DNA of 64,000 nt from Hymenobacter oligotrophus. GTDB lineage: Bacteria; Bacteroidota; Bacteroidia; Cytophagales; Hymenobacteraceae. The position numbers and the translations under genes were made by a program. Position 1 is the first letter of the stretch. Every line of letters starts with the position of its first letter. The notes beneath the pieces are model-generated. The model did no database searches. It was not told the origin of the DNA and worked only from the letters and a program-made list of their open reading frames with translations. This document shows, one piece after another, positions 36,902-46,730 of the stretch. Location of the stretch: positions 2,356,001 to 2,420,000 of the forward strand of contig NZ_CP032317.1 of the NCBI RefSeq assembly GCF_003574965.1, read 5' to 3'.

Positions 36902-39900
36902 CTACTTCATCGGCACGCGCAGCTGCAGTTTAGTGCCTTGCCCGGGCGCGGTGTCAATGTGCAAATCGGCCTTGATGGCAGCGGCGCGGCTGCGCATGTT
37001 GGTCATGCCGTTGCCGCCTCCCTGTGCCGGCGCGTTCGGGTCGAAACCGACGCCGTTGTCGTCCACGCGCAATACCAAGTTTCGGTTTTCATAATCGAGC
37101 TTAATGGAGGCAAACTCGGCTTTGGAGTACTTGGCGAGGTTGTTAACGGCCTCCTTGAAAAGCAGGAAAAACTCGCGGCGCGCGCGCATGGGCAGGCGGT
37201 GCTCGGTAACCTCCGGCGCTACTTTAAAAATAAAGTCGATGCCGCGCGCCTCGAGCACATCGGAGGCGAAGGAGCGCATGCGCGAGGTAACCGATTCCAT
37301 GCTGTCGTGGGCAGGGTTGATGGCCCACACGATGTCGTCCATCGAATCGAGCATGCGCCGCGACGATTCGCCGATTTGCTCGAGCAGCTGCGACGACTGC
37401 TCCACGCTGCCGCGCTGCTGGTGCGTGCGGGCCAACTGACTCAGGATGCTGATGGAGCTAAGCGTCGAGCCCATGTCGTCGTGCAGGTCGCGGGCAATGT
37501 TGTGGCGCACCCGCTCCAGGGCCAGCAGCTGGCTTACGCGCACCCGGTAGGCCAGAAACAGCAAGCCGAACACAAACCAGCTCGCCAAGATGCGGAACCA
37601 CCACGTTTGGTACCACGGCGGCTCCACAATCAGGCGCAGCGCCGTGCCGCTGGGGCTCCATACGCCATCGTTGTTGGCGGCGCGCACCCGAAAGGTGTAG
37701 GTGCCGGGGTCGAGGTTGGTGTAAGTGGCCTGGTGCTGGTTGCCCGCGTCGATCCAGGTGTCGTCGAAGTTCTCCAGCTTGTACATGAAGCGGTGCTTAT
37801 CGGGCAGGCGGTAGTTGAGGGCCGCAAACTCGATGGAGAACAGATAGTCGCGCGGGGTAAGCCGGATTTCGCGGCTTTCGGTGATGCTGGTATCGAGCTC
37901 CGAGGGCTGGTTGAACTTGCGGAACCGCGTGAGCACCACCGGCGGCGGCACGGGGTTGTGGCGCACGGCCGTGGGGTAAAAAGCCACCACCCCGTTGGGG
38001 CCGCCAAACAGCAGGCGGCCGTCGGCGGCGCGCAGGTAGGCGCCGGCGTTGTGCTCGTCTTGGGGCAGGCCGTCGCGGGTGTCGTAAGTCCGGAACTTGC
38101 CGGTGCTAGGCGTAAACTGCGCAATGCCTTTGTTGGTGGCCATCCAAAGCCCGCCTCGCCCGTCGGCCGACATGCCGTAGATAACATTGTTGGGCAGGCC
38201 CTGCCGCTCGCGGTACGTTACAAAACGGCCCTTTTCGGCATCCACCATGCAGGTAAGCCCGCCGCCTTCGGTGCCAAGCCACAAGCGCCCCTGCTCATCC
38301 TCGAGCATGCAGCGCACAAAGTTGTTGCTGAGGCTGTGCGGGTCGGTTTGGTTGGCCCGGAACGCCCGGCAATGGCCCGTGCGCGGATCGAACAAGCTTA
38401 GCCCGCCGCCGCCCACGCCTACCCATATGCGCCCGCGCTTGTCTTGGAATACGCAGCGCACAAAGTTGCTGCTTAGGCTGCGCGGGTCGCGGGGGTTGTG
38501 GCGGTACACGGCGCTGCGGCCGCTTACCGGATCGAAAAGGTTGAGGCCGCCTTCGGTGCCTACCCACAAGCGCCCTTGTTTGTCCTGGTAAATGCACCGG
38601 ATAAAGTCGTCGGAGAGGCTGGTGGGGTCGGCGGGGTTGTGGCGAAAGCGCCGAAAACGCCCGGTGGCCGGGTCGAGGCAGGCCAGCCCCTGGCTTTGGG
38701 TACCCACCCACAGGCGCCCGTCGCGGTCGGGCAGCAAGGCCCGGATAAAGTCTTCGGGAAGGCTTTCGGGGTCGTTTTCGTTGTGGCGGTAGGTGGTGAT
38801 GCGCCCCGTACGGGGCTCGAGCCGGTGCAGACCCAGGGCCTCGGAGCCAAACCAGAGGTTGCGGCGGGCATCCTCGGCAATGGCCCACACCGAGCCCGTA
38901 ACCCGCAGCGGAATGGGCTGCGCAAAAGCATTGGGCCGCGGGTCGAAGCTGGAAAGCCCGTGCTCGGTGCCCACCCAGTACAAGCCCGAGCGGTCTTCAA
39001 ACAGGCTGTGCACCTTATCGGTAGGCAGGCCGCGCGGGGCGTTTTGCTGATGGCGCCACACCTCGAACGCGTTGGTGCGGGCATTGTAGCGGCACATGCC
39101 CGCGGCCGTACCTACCCACAAGTTCTGCTGGCTATCCACCAGCAAATTGCGGATGTCGTCGGAAGGCAAGCCGCCTTCCGTACCGGGCTCGTGCTGGTAA
39201 TGCACCTGCTGATTGTTGTTCAGCCCTAGGTAGTAGAGGCCCATGTGCTCGGTGGCAACCCACAGGCCGTTGCTGCGGGTGGGCTCCAGGTCCTTGATGG
39301 CGTCGCCGTGTTGCCAACCGGCCAGCGGCACCAGCTCGCCGGTTTGTTCGTTGGCGTAGCTTATGCGGCCTTCGCCGGTGCCTACCCACACGCGGCCGTC
39401 GGAGCTTTGCGCGATGCTGCGAATGGAATTGCCGCGTACGCTGCCGCTTACGCCGGGGCCGTGTTTAAACAACCGAAACTTGCCCGTGGCGGCATTCAGC
39501 AGATGCAGACCGCCCTCGGTGCCGGCCCAGATGCGGCCCTGACCATCGGCGTACACGGCGCGCACAAAGTTATCGGCCAAGGTGCCGGGCCCACCGGTTT
39601 CGTAAATGCGAAAACGTTCGGTAAGCGGGTCAAAGCACGCCAAACCGCCGCCGCCGGTGCCCACCCACACGCCGCCTTTTTTGTCGGTAGCCAACGCCAA
39701 CACAAAGTTGCTGCCGAGGCTGCCGCGCACTTGCGGGTCGCTGCGAAACACCCGGAACGAGGCGCCGTCGTAGCGGTTGAGGCCGTCTTGCGTGGCCAGC
39801 CACAGAAACCCGCGCTGGTCCTGGGCAATGGCGTACACGTTGTTTTCCGACAGCCCGTTTTGCGACGTTAGGGTACGGAACGTAAGATTTTGGGCCAGCC

Positions 39901-39982
39901 CCCACGAGCTGGCAAGCAGCCAGCAGCACGCTGCTAGCAAGAAGTACAGCCTTGGTAGCTGCGGAAACCCAAAACGCATCAT
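36902..39982 (-). CDS. Sensor histidine kinase with double seven-bladed propeller
   Basis: 1026 residues. Signal peptide (FLLAACCWLLASSWGLAQ), then 14 propeller repeats of the GRLWVGTEGGLNLFD kind, enough for two seven-bladed beta-propellers (about 30-700), a Y_Y_Y beta-sandwich (about 735-800; FDDTWIDAG), one membrane helix (about 808-828), and a HisKA_3 domain with phospho-acceptor H834 in ARDLHDDMGS. A HATPase domain follows, with N-box EAVNNLAKYSKA and G-box DDNGVGFDPN. The periplasmic part is the same as in hybrid two-component systems that sense glycans, but here receiver and DNA-binding domains are in the separate gene downstream. Ligand unknown; no polysaccharide utilisation genes are adjacent. 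Confidence 0.93.
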   Translation of the reverse strand: MMRFGFPQLPRLYFLLAACCWLLASSWGLAQNLTFRTLTSQNGLSENNVYAIAQDQRGFLWLATQDGLNRYDGASFRVFRSDPQVRGSLGSNFVLALATDKKGGVWVGTGGGGLACFDPLTERFRIYETGGPGTLADNFVRAVYADGQGRIWAGTEGGLHLLNAATGKFRLFKHGPGVSGSVRGNSIRSIAQSSDGRVWVGTGEGRISYANEQTGELVPLAGWQHGDAIKDLEPTRSNGLWVATEHMGLYYLGLNNNQQVHYQHEPGTEGGLPSDDIRNLLVDSQQNLWVGTAAGMCRYNARTNAFEVWRHQQNAPRGLPTDKVHSLFEDRSGLYWVGTEHGLSSFDPRPNAFAQPIPLRVTGSVWAIAEDARRNLWFGSEALGLHRLEPRTGRITTYRHNENDPESLPEDFIRALLPDRDGRLWVGTQSQGLACLDPATGRFRRFRHNPADPTSLSDDFIRCIYQDKQGRLWVGTEGGLNLFDPVSGRSAVYRHNPRDPRSLSSNFVRCVFQDKRGRIWVGVGGGGLSLFDPRTGHCRAFRANQTDPHSLSNNFVRCMLEDEQGRLWLGTEGGGLTCMVDAEKGRFVTYRERQGLPNNVIYGMSADGRGGLWMATNKGIAQFTPSTGKFRTYDTRDGLPQDEHNAGAYLRAADGRLLFGGPNGVVAFYPTAVRHNPVPPPVVLTRFRKFNQPSELDTSITESREIRLTPRDYLFSIEFAALNYRLPDKHRFMYKLENFDDTWIDAGNQHQATYTNLDPGTYTFRVRAANNDGVWSPSGTALRLIVEPPWYQTWWFRILASWFVFGLLFLAYRVRVSQLLALERVRHNIARDLHDDMGSTLSSISILSQLARTHQQRGSVEQSSQLLEQIGESSRRMLDSMDDIVWAINPAHDSMESVTSRMRSFASDVLEARGIDFIFKVAPEVTEHRLPMRARREFFLLFKEAVNNLAKYSKAEFASIKLDYENRNLVLRVDDNGVGFDPNAPAQGGGNGMTNMRSRAAAIKADLHIDTAPGQGTKLQLRVPMK

Positions 39983-40377
39983 TTAGCGCAAGTAAGCCGG
40001 CATATCGCAGCTTGCCAAACGCGCGTGCAATACGGAGCAAGCCGCAGCCAAGCGGGCAAGTTTGCACCCTAGGTCTGGCTCGCTAATCTGCTACCGCCAG
40101 CAGTCATCTAGAGCTGATCAAACTGTACCCGATTAAGCTGCAGGTAGGCCAGGAGCTGTCGAAGAGTTCGGCTAGAACTGAGCTCAAAGCCCTCGCTGTT
40201 CAGCGACCTGCCGATTGCTATTACGGTCGTGTTTGCCCTAGCTATCCAGCAAGAGGTGCTGCACGACAGGCACCCGCTCGTACTTAGAGCTTAAAGAATT
40301 TTCGACTGGATTAGTCATTACGGCTGCAGCTACAAATACCGTCATAGCTAACAAGCATAAGAGACCAGTCCCAACTT
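39983..40377. other. Gene-free region, possibly a decayed gene
   Basis: No ORF with convincing coding character. The stretch 40110-40290 has short open runs in more than one plus-strand frame (for example QELSKSSARTELKALAV and SDLPIAITVVFALAIQQ), as expected from a frameshifted remnant, but I recognise no family. It also contains the upstream region of the sensor kinase. Confidence 0.35.
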
Positions 40378-40444
40378 CTCTTTAAACAATGATTCCGCGG
40401 CTCAAGTGATATGTACTTGAGCCGCGGAATCATTGTTTAAAGAG
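40378..40444 (-). terminator. Terminator with 30-bp perfect stem
   Basis: Arms 40378-40407 and 40415-40444 are perfectly complementary with a 7-nt loop. Located 6 bp after the stop of the large secreted-protein gene on the minus strand. Confidence 0.85.
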
Positions 40445-40450
40445 TAGGTT

Positions 40451-43400
40451 TTACTCTACTGTTAAGCGCCGTACAATAGTTGCTCCATCAAGGTGAATTT
40501 GTATTAGGTACACCCCTTTTGCAAAATCACGTACGTCGATATTATTTTTTACTTCTGCTAGGTCAATTATTTTGACTACACGGCCTGCTAAGTCTGAGAT
40601 TAAAACTTTAACTGCGCCCGAAGTAACTTTATTGGCCAATTCCAACCGAACATATTGATGCGCCGGGTTGGGAAACAATGCAACTTGTAGGCCGTTATCT
40701 GCGGCTTTACCGGACAATATTTGATTTGTAAGCGTTAGAGCAAAACGCCCTCCGATTAGCATCGGTTGTCCCACTGAGAACTGATAAGTTTTCTGCTGAG
40801 ACAGATTATGCCTTAGCCCCAATTGTTTATCCTCAAGCCAAACATTAGTGCCAACCGGCAACGCATTAACAGATTCTAAATTCAGTTGATGCACTCCAGC
40901 ATTTGCAACACGGACAGTCAACGGAACGGGCACATTTAGTGACTGCTCTGGCAAACCATTTATGCTCAAGCTTGCATCCCCTGCAGTAATCCAGAGCTGC
41001 GGCAGGTCCGACACACTGATCTTTCGTGCGTCCTCACTTGCTTTGAATGTATCAGCACAATCTGGGGCCCAATAAATAGACGCTTCATCAGCCTGCTCTT
41101 TATTATCAACTAATGATAGGTTTACGATGGGCCTTGTGTCAGCAGTGGTTCGGCTCACAACAGGATTGACATACGTAGTTGCCCGAGCACTTTGCGGTAT
41201 TGTGAAAGTAGTTCTATCGGTGTTAACCCGCACAAAAAAGCCTTGCATGGAGGCGATAAACGGATTGCCCACTCCGTTAACATAACTTCTATAATTGCCT
41301 GTATAAGTACCTGAGCTTTGGTAGACATACATTGCCCCTTCAACTCCTGCTTGTACCGGTACTTTCGACCAGTCGAGTGGAGCTGCAAAAGGGTTACCTA
41401 ACAGGTGCCATCCAGATTCGGGCTGCGTTCCACGAGACAACCCAATGAGGGTCACATCACGCTGAATCAGAGAGCCGCTGATCCGCACAGTTCCCGGGGG
41501 AATGTGCATAGTGAAGGATTTACCCGCTGGTAGTCCTGCGTCTAACGTTCCCGGCGACGTCCAACCAGCTCCGAAACCGGCCCCAGCCGTCAATCTCGAT
41601 TCCTCATATGAAAACACCGTTGGATAAGGGTTTACATTCCAGGGGGTCGAACTTGTATTGAAATCCGGATTAACAACCAACGGTCCAGTGGACCGCATAT
41701 CGCTTAGCTTCCGGTTTTCAACCGGGCTGCTAATATGTCGGTACCCAGGCCCGCTGTTGCGGCTTGAACTGATATAACGCTCTACCGTAACATCTCCAAT
41801 AATGCTTCCACCAGCATTAACATGCATTGCAGTAGCGCCTAGGATGGAACGAAGCGTCAGGGATGCTTGAACGGTTAAATCTTTCGTGGTTGTTATAACA
41901 TTGCTAACCTCTACGGCAGTTTTTTGCGTCGTTGGACCGGCGATTATCCATTCCGAGAGGCGGAGTATGCCATTTCCACTAATCGTCGCGGATCTTGGCT
42001 CATTGGGCTTACCAGTAATTAGTACAGCCACCGCGGAAACAAAAGAACCATCACATATCAGGTTCCTTTCAACCGTTAGCCTACCAGCACTCAAGCTCAT
42101 TGTTGCTCCAGTTGCAATAGTAATGTCCCGTGCTGTGGCTGTAGCACTTACGCTAGGATAGCGCGGCACACCTGCTGGTATCAGCGCATCAACATCTGTA
42201 TCTGGCACACCTGCGTTCCAATTAGCCGCGTTCGCCCACGCGGTGCTGCTTGCTCCGGTCCATGTGGTATAAGGGTACACGGAAAAAGGCGTTGCACTTG
42301 TGGCAACTCCTTCTGGGGTTACCACCCGAACAAGGCCAGTTGTGGCACCAACCGGAACTTGAGCACTGATTTGATTTCCCTCTTTGTTAATACTAAAGGA
42401 TGCGGATAAACCATTAAAAGTTACAGCGGTAGCAGCAGTAAAATTCTCGCCAGAAATAACAACATTAGTGACTGCTGTAGAAACACCAACATTAGGAGTA
42501 AAACTGCTAATAACTGGGTATGGCGTAAGCTTGCAAGCGAACATATCCTTTGCACCACTCGCGGTAACTGTTCCAGCCTCTGCGCCGAATGAAATCGTTC
42601 CTTGCATTGATCCGGTAGTTAATACGTGGTTATTAACAGGTTGACACGCTACATCCCAAAATATCAAATTGCTGTTTGCTGATACGCGCCTTTCCCAAAC
42701 TCTTTTACCTGTCGAATCGATGGCCCCCACAATGTTTCCGGCTTGGGTGTTGTTAAGAGTTCCATAACCACATACTACCACTTGTCCATCAGAACCTCGT
42801 TGTCCAGCATAAGCAACATCATGTGTATAGCGCGTTCCGTAGGTTTTAATCAATTTAATAGCACCTTTCGACGTAAGGCGGTACACCAACATATCATTGC
42901 CTGGCATAGGAAAGGTGCCATCATAAACATTGTAAGTAGTACCGCCTAGACTCATAACATTTCCTGGCATATTTCCGATGCCATAAACGGAGCCAGATTC
43001 GTCGCTTACAAGGTCATATACATTAAAATCGGCACCTCCCACGCTCCACCTTGGGTTGAGGTCGGCATCCAGACAGGCGGTAAACTTTGTGTCGGTTGCA
43101 CTCCAACCTGGCGGCCTGGTGCTTCCTCCCTGAACCGTTCCGCCAAAAGGCGGTGTATAGCCGTCTCGCCCGCCGTAATCGCCGGCTACATACAGCCATT
43201 TACGGCGTTGATCAAACCCAACAGCAGTAGGATTTATCTGTTGGTCCTTGCGCACGCGGGAGGCGGTAATTTGCCCCGTTGCATTTATGCGATGAATGAT
43301 TAATTCAAAAAATGCAGGATTATTGGGATAAGGCTCTACAGCATACGCTAGATAGCCGATCCCATTTTTTTCGTCTAGTGCCAGCTTAGCAACTGTGCGG

Positions 43401-43942
43401 GCGTAATTATCGGCTACAAAAAGCTTCGCCCAATTAGGTGTTCCATCGGGGGCAAAAGCGACTACAAATGCACAATAATTGTGGGTTGCAAATGTAGTAA
43501 CAGCAGCAGACATGCCTTCCACATTTACAGTGGATGGGGTATTTCCTGCTGCCCATATAGTACCGGACTCATCCACGCTTAGTTCGGTAATTTTGATTGC
43601 ACCCCAAGTCGAGCTTATTTGCTTAACCCATTGCGGCTGCCCTGTGGCGTCGTAGCAAATTAGCAAGCACTCAGGGTATGCACTCTGTGCTGTACGTGTA
43701 AACGGGCCTACCTTGATACTACCTGTGAATTGTGCTATTGCATAACTATTGCCGTTGGGGGCTACTGCAACGGCAAGCCCCGTTGCCGCTTGATTAGCGG
43801 CTCCGGCATTCTTTGCCCATTTAAAATTGGGTTGGGCTATTGCCGAGCTTACAACGCCCACGCACAATACCCAGTAGATGAGGGTGAGCTTAAGCAGCGT
43901 TGCACATTTGCCGTAAGGATACCTGTGTAAAACTATTCTCAT
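40451..43942 (-). CDS. Large type IX-secreted protein with IPT/TIG domain
   Basis: 1163 residues. Signal peptide (LLKLTLIYWVLCVGVVSSAIAQ). Residues about 35-470 resemble SBBP-type propeller repeats (GNSYAIAQFTGSI, DESGTIWAAGNT, VYGIGNMPGN). An IPT/TIG immunoglobulin-like domain spans about 475-560 (ISSFTPNVGVSTAVTNVVISGENF). A beta-solenoid-like region with TWTGASSTAWANAANWNAG follows. The last 80 residues are a type IX sorting tail (LFPNPAHQYVRLEL ... GVYLIQIHLDGATIVRRLTVE). Expected to be surface-attached or released. Codon use is AT-rich and unlike every neighbour, with one CCTAGG in 3.5 kb, which suggests transfer. Own strong terminator. Confidence 0.88.
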   Translation of the reverse strand: MRIVLHRYPYGKCATLLKLTLIYWVLCVGVVSSAIAQPNFKWAKNAGAANQAATGLAVAVAPNGNSYAIAQFTGSIKVGPFTRTAQSAYPECLLICYDATGQPQWVKQISSTWGAIKITELSVDESGTIWAAGNTPSTVNVEGMSAAVTTFATHNYCAFVVAFAPDGTPNWAKLFVADNYARTVAKLALDEKNGIGYLAYAVEPYPNNPAFFELIIHRINATGQITASRVRKDQQINPTAVGFDQRRKWLYVAGDYGGRDGYTPPFGGTVQGGSTRPPGWSATDTKFTACLDADLNPRWSVGGADFNVYDLVSDESGSVYGIGNMPGNVMSLGGTTYNVYDGTFPMPGNDMLVYRLTSKGAIKLIKTYGTRYTHDVAYAGQRGSDGQVVVCGYGTLNNTQAGNIVGAIDSTGKRVWERRVSANSNLIFWDVACQPVNNHVLTTGSMQGTISFGAEAGTVTASGAKDMFACKLTPYPVISSFTPNVGVSTAVTNVVISGENFTAATAVTFNGLSASFSINKEGNQISAQVPVGATTGLVRVVTPEGVATSATPFSVYPYTTWTGASSTAWANAANWNAGVPDTDVDALIPAGVPRYPSVSATATARDITIATGATMSLSAGRLTVERNLICDGSFVSAVAVLITGKPNEPRSATISGNGILRLSEWIIAGPTTQKTAVEVSNVITTTKDLTVQASLTLRSILGATAMHVNAGGSIIGDVTVERYISSSRNSGPGYRHISSPVENRKLSDMRSTGPLVVNPDFNTSSTPWNVNPYPTVFSYEESRLTAGAGFGAGWTSPGTLDAGLPAGKSFTMHIPPGTVRISGSLIQRDVTLIGLSRGTQPESGWHLLGNPFAAPLDWSKVPVQAGVEGAMYVYQSSGTYTGNYRSYVNGVGNPFIASMQGFFVRVNTDRTTFTIPQSARATTYVNPVVSRTTADTRPIVNLSLVDNKEQADEASIYWAPDCADTFKASEDARKISVSDLPQLWITAGDASLSINGLPEQSLNVPVPLTVRVANAGVHQLNLESVNALPVGTNVWLEDKQLGLRHNLSQQKTYQFSVGQPMLIGGRFALTLTNQILSGKAADNGLQVALFPNPAHQYVRLELANKVTSGAVKVLISDLAGRVVKIIDLAEVKNNIDVRDFAKGVYLIQIHLDGATIVRRLTVE

Positions 43943-43976
43943 AAGATATTACTGTTTGGGGAGTAAAGATAAAAAA

Positions 43977-44018
43977 CAAAGCACCTGCAACATGCAATAG
44001 CAAGTCGCAGGTGCTTTG
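43977..44018 (-). terminator. Terminator of aspS
   Basis: 12-bp stem (43977-43988 / 44007-44018); the minus-strand continuation is a T-run. It lies 18 bp after the aspS stop. Confidence 0.8.
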
Positions 44019-44036
44019 CACATGCCAAACCAAACC

Positions 44037-45797
44037 CTACTTCGCCGCTTCCACTTTGGTGTCAATGCTCAGTTCTTTCAGCTGAGCCGAGGAAATCTCC
44101 GAAGGCGAGTCGATCATCACGTCGCGGCCGGAGTTGTTTTTTGGGAAGGCAATAAAGTCGCGGATGGAATCGGCGCCGCCGAACATGGAGCACAGGCGGT
44201 CGAAGCCGAAGGCAATGCCGCCGTGGGGCGGCGCGCCGTACTCGAAGGCATCGAGCAAGAAGCCGAACTGCGCCTTGGCTTCTTCTTCGGAGAAACCCAG
44301 GAGCTTGAACATGCTGGCCTGCACGGCGCGGTCGTGGATGCGAATGGAGCCGCCGCCGATTTCGGTGCCGTTGATTACTAGGTCATACGCATTGGCGCGC
44401 ACCTGGCCGGGGTTGGTTTCGAGCAGCGGAATGTCCTCGGGCTTGGGCGAGGTGAAGGGGTGGTGCATGGCGTAGTAGCGGCCGTCCTCTTCGTTGAACT
44501 CGAGCAGCGGGAAATCGACTACCCACAGCGGACGGAAGTCCTCCTTGTTGCGCAGACCTAGGCGCTGGCCCATTTCGAGGCGCAGCTCGTTGAGGGCTTT
44601 GCGGGTTTTGTCGGCGGGGCCGGCCAAAATCAGCAGCAAGTCGCCGGGGTTGGCGTTGAAGGCGGCTTTCCACTGCTGCAGCAGCTCTTGCGAGTAGAAC
44701 TTATCAACCGACGACTTCACGTTGCCGTCCTGCTCTACGCGGGCGTATACCAAGCCGGTAGCGCCTACTTGTGGGCGCTTCACGAAATCGGTAAGCTCGT
44801 CGAGCTGCTTGCGGGTGAACTGGGCGCAGGTGGCGGCGTTGATGCCCACTACCAGCTCGGCGCTATCGAATACCGGGAAGCCGTGGCCTTTCACCACGTC
44901 GTTCAACTCCACGAACTGCATGGCAAAGCGCGTGTCGGGCTTGTCGGAGCCGTAGAGGCGCATAGCGTCGGCGTAGGTCATGCGCGGAAACTCGCCCGGG
45001 TCGAAGCCTTTCACCTCCACAAACATCTGGCGCGTCATGCCTTCGAAGGTTTGCAGAATGTCTTCCTGCGTTACGAAGGCCATTTCGCAGTCGATCTGCG
45101 TGAACTCGGGCTGGCGGTCGGCACGTAGGTCTTCGTCGCGGAAGCACTTCACGATTTGGAAGTACCGGTCGAAGCCCGACACCATCAGCAGCTGCTTAAA
45201 GGTTTGGGGCGACTGCGGCAGGGCGTAGAACTGACCGGGGTTCATGCGCGAGGGCACCACAAAGTCCCGGGCGCCTTCGGGCGTGCTCTTGATGAGCACC
45301 GGGGTTTCTACTTCCAGAAAGCCCTGGTTATCCAAGTACCGGCGCACCGACTGGGCCAGGCGGTGGCGCAGCTCGAGGTTGCGGCGCACGGGGTTGCGGC
45401 GCAAATCGAGGTAGCGGTACTTCATGCGCAGGTCGTCGCCGCCGTCGGTTTCGTCTTCGATGAGGAACGGCGGCAGCTTGGCGGGGTTAAGCACCTGCAG
45501 GGTTTCGGGCCGAATTTCGATGTCGCCGGTGGGCAGGTTGGGGTTTTTGTTGTAGCGCTCGGCTACGCGGCCCGTAATGCTCACCACAAACTCGCGGCCT
45601 AGGTTGCGGGCTTGCTCGCGCAGCTCGTCGGCCTCCACGCCTTGCTCAAATACCACCTGGGTAAGGCCGTAACGGTCGCGCAAATCCAGGTAAAGCACGG
45701 CGCCTTTGTCGCGGGTGCGCTGTACCCAGCCGCACAGCGTAACGGTTTGGCCAACATTTGCTAGGCGGAGTTCACCGCAGGTATTCGTTCGAAGCAT
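44037..45797 (-). CDS. aspS: Aspartyl-tRNA synthetase
   Basis: 586 residues. Class II synthetase with N-terminal OB anticodon-binding domain ([23 protein letters not shown]), motif 2 ([18 protein letters not shown]), the bacterial GAD insertion (about 290-420), and motif 3 ([13 protein letters not shown]). Charges tRNA-Asp. Start at 45797 ([10 protein letters not shown]) is supported by an exact minus-strand -7 box at 45857-45864, which excludes the open frame up to 45869. Length is typical for bacterial AspRS. Confidence 0.96.
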   Translation of the reverse strand: MLRTNTCGELRLANVGQTVTLCGWVQRTRDKGAVLYLDLRDRYGLTQVVFEQGVEADELREQARNLGREFVVSITGRVAERYNKNPNLPTGDIEIRPETLQVLNPAKLPPFLIEDETDGGDDLRMKYRYLDLRRNPVRRNLELRHRLAQSVRRYLDNQGFLEVETPVLIKSTPEGARDFVVPSRMNPGQFYALPQSPQTFKQLLMVSGFDRYFQIVKCFRDEDLRADRQPEFTQIDCEMAFVTQEDILQTFEGMTRQMFVEVKGFDPGEFPRMTYADAMRLYGSDKPDTRFAMQFVELNDVVKGHGFPVFDSAELVVGINAATCAQFTRKQLDELTDFVKRPQVGATGLVYARVEQDGNVKSSVDKFYSQELLQQWKAAFNANPGDLLLILAGPADKTRKALNELRLEMGQRLGLRNKEDFRPLWVVDFPLLEFNEEDGRYYAMHHPFTSPKPEDIPLLETNPGQVRANAYDLVINGTEIGGGSIRIHDRAVQASMFKLLGFSEEEAKAQFGFLLDAFEYGAPPHGGIAFGFDRLCSMFGGADSIRDFIAFPKNNSGRDVMIDSPSEISSAQLKELSIDTKVEAAK

Positions 45798-45856
45798 AAG
45801 CTCAGAGGTAGGCCCACCCCCTAGGGCGGGCAGCCGGACAACTAAATCGGAGGCGG

Positions 45857-45864
45857 CAAAGATA
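45857..45864 (-). promoter_or_regulatory. -7 box TATCTTTG of aspS
   Basis: Exact TAnnTTTG on the minus strand, 60 nt upstream of the chosen aspS start. Confidence 0.5.
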
Positions 45865-45905
45865 GGCAAGCCGTGCGGCCGATGGGTACGTACAAGGAGC
45901 TTCGT

Positions 45906-45913
45906 TAATTTTG
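45906..45913 (+). promoter_or_regulatory. -7 box TAATTTTG
   Basis: Exact TAnnTTTG, 67 nt upstream of the ATG at 45980; with the minus-strand box at 45857 it makes a divergent promoter region. The same string with its GGCCCG flank recurs at 55806. Confidence 0.45.
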
Positions 45914-45979
45914 GCCCGGATTCTGCAAAGGGCGCCTCAGCTACTTCTCAACTCCGGACTTTCTACTCCTACCACCGAT

Positions 45980-46447
45980 ATGAAACGCTTTGCGCTGACG
46001 CTCGTCGCTGCTACTCTATTGGCCTTGCCCGCCGCCCACGCCCAAACCAAGGTGAAGACGAAAACCAAGTCGGAAACCACGGGCACCGAAATCAAAACCA
46101 AGTCGACGGCCGAGCCGGTGGTGCTCGATGGCGCCGTTAAGCGCGTAGAAACCTTGTCGGGCATCGACATTTTTCCGAAGCCCAACTCCAACTCGGTGCT
46201 GCTGAGCTTTACGCAGCAGTTTACCAAGCCTGGCAAGCTCACCGTTACCGACTATAAGAACAACGCCATTTACACGCAGGAGCTCGACCCTGCCACCCAC
46301 ACCGGTGCCCCCGTCGACCTAGGCCACATTCCGGCCGGTACGTACTTAGTAGAGGCCAAAATCGACAATTACCTGTACTGGAAGAAGGTGCGCATTAAGT
46401 ACCCCTCCACGCCGGTAGCCACCAAGAAGAAGCGCGGCCGCCGTTAA
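45980..46447 (+). CDS. Small secreted beta-sandwich-like protein
   Basis: 155 residues from ATG 45980. Signal peptide (RFALTLVAATLLALPAAHAQ), then a Lys/Thr-rich linker (KVKTKTKSETTGTEIK), and a domain at about 60-145 with alternating strands (IDIFPKPNSNSVLLSFTQQF, GKLTVTDYKNNAIYTQEL, IPAGTYLVEAKIDNYLYWKKV) resembling the fold and order of type IX C-terminal domains, yet ending in a basic KKKRGRR. It may be a periplasmic protein with a CTD-like fold. Family not recognised with certainty. Confidence 0.65.
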   Translation: MKRFALTLVAATLLALPAAHAQTKVKTKTKSETTGTEIKTKSTAEPVVLDGAVKRVETLSGIDIFPKPNSNSVLLSFTQQFTKPGKLTVTDYKNNAIYTQELDPATHTGAPVDLGHIPAGTYLVEAKIDNYLYWKKVRIKYPSTPVATKKKRGRR

Positions 46448-46460
46448 GGCCTCATATACA

Positions 46461-46576
46461 ACGTCATGCTCCATCTGGCGTCCGCGCAGTCGAAGCATCC
46501 CTACCGCTTCGTCGAATAGTAGAATACTATCAGCAGAGATGCTTCGGCTGCGCGGACGCCAGATGGAGCATGACGT
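46461..46576. repeat. Palindromic repeat with shared core, copy 1
   Basis: 39-bp arms (46461-46499 / 46538-46576, one mismatch) around a core with GAATAGTAGAATACTATC. The core (about 46500-46546) recurs at 48411-48458 while the outer stem sequence differs. Confidence 0.75.
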
Positions 46577-46591
46577 GCTCTATTGAAACGT

Positions 46592-46626
46592 AAAGCCCCC
46601 GGTGCCCTAGGTGCCGGGGGCTTTTT
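46592..46626 (+). terminator. Terminator-like hairpin
   Basis: 11-bp stem (46592-46602 / 46614-46624) with CCTAGG in the loop and a T-run. It presumably ends the 45980-46447 transcript after the repeat. Confidence 0.7.
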
Positions 46627-46730
46627 GCGGCCCTGGCACCTAGGGCCACCGCGCCGCGGGCGGGGCAAATGAGTTGGCACGAAATTCTGTTGGGCCTAGC
46701 TGCGTTACTTTGCTTCCGATGCTTCACTCA

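Noticed and set aside
36887-38401. 504-codon plus-strand frame opposite the sensor kinase
   Set aside because: It is a GC-driven antisense frame rich in Val, Ala, Gly and His with no domain, while the minus-strand product has complete propeller and kinase motifs.
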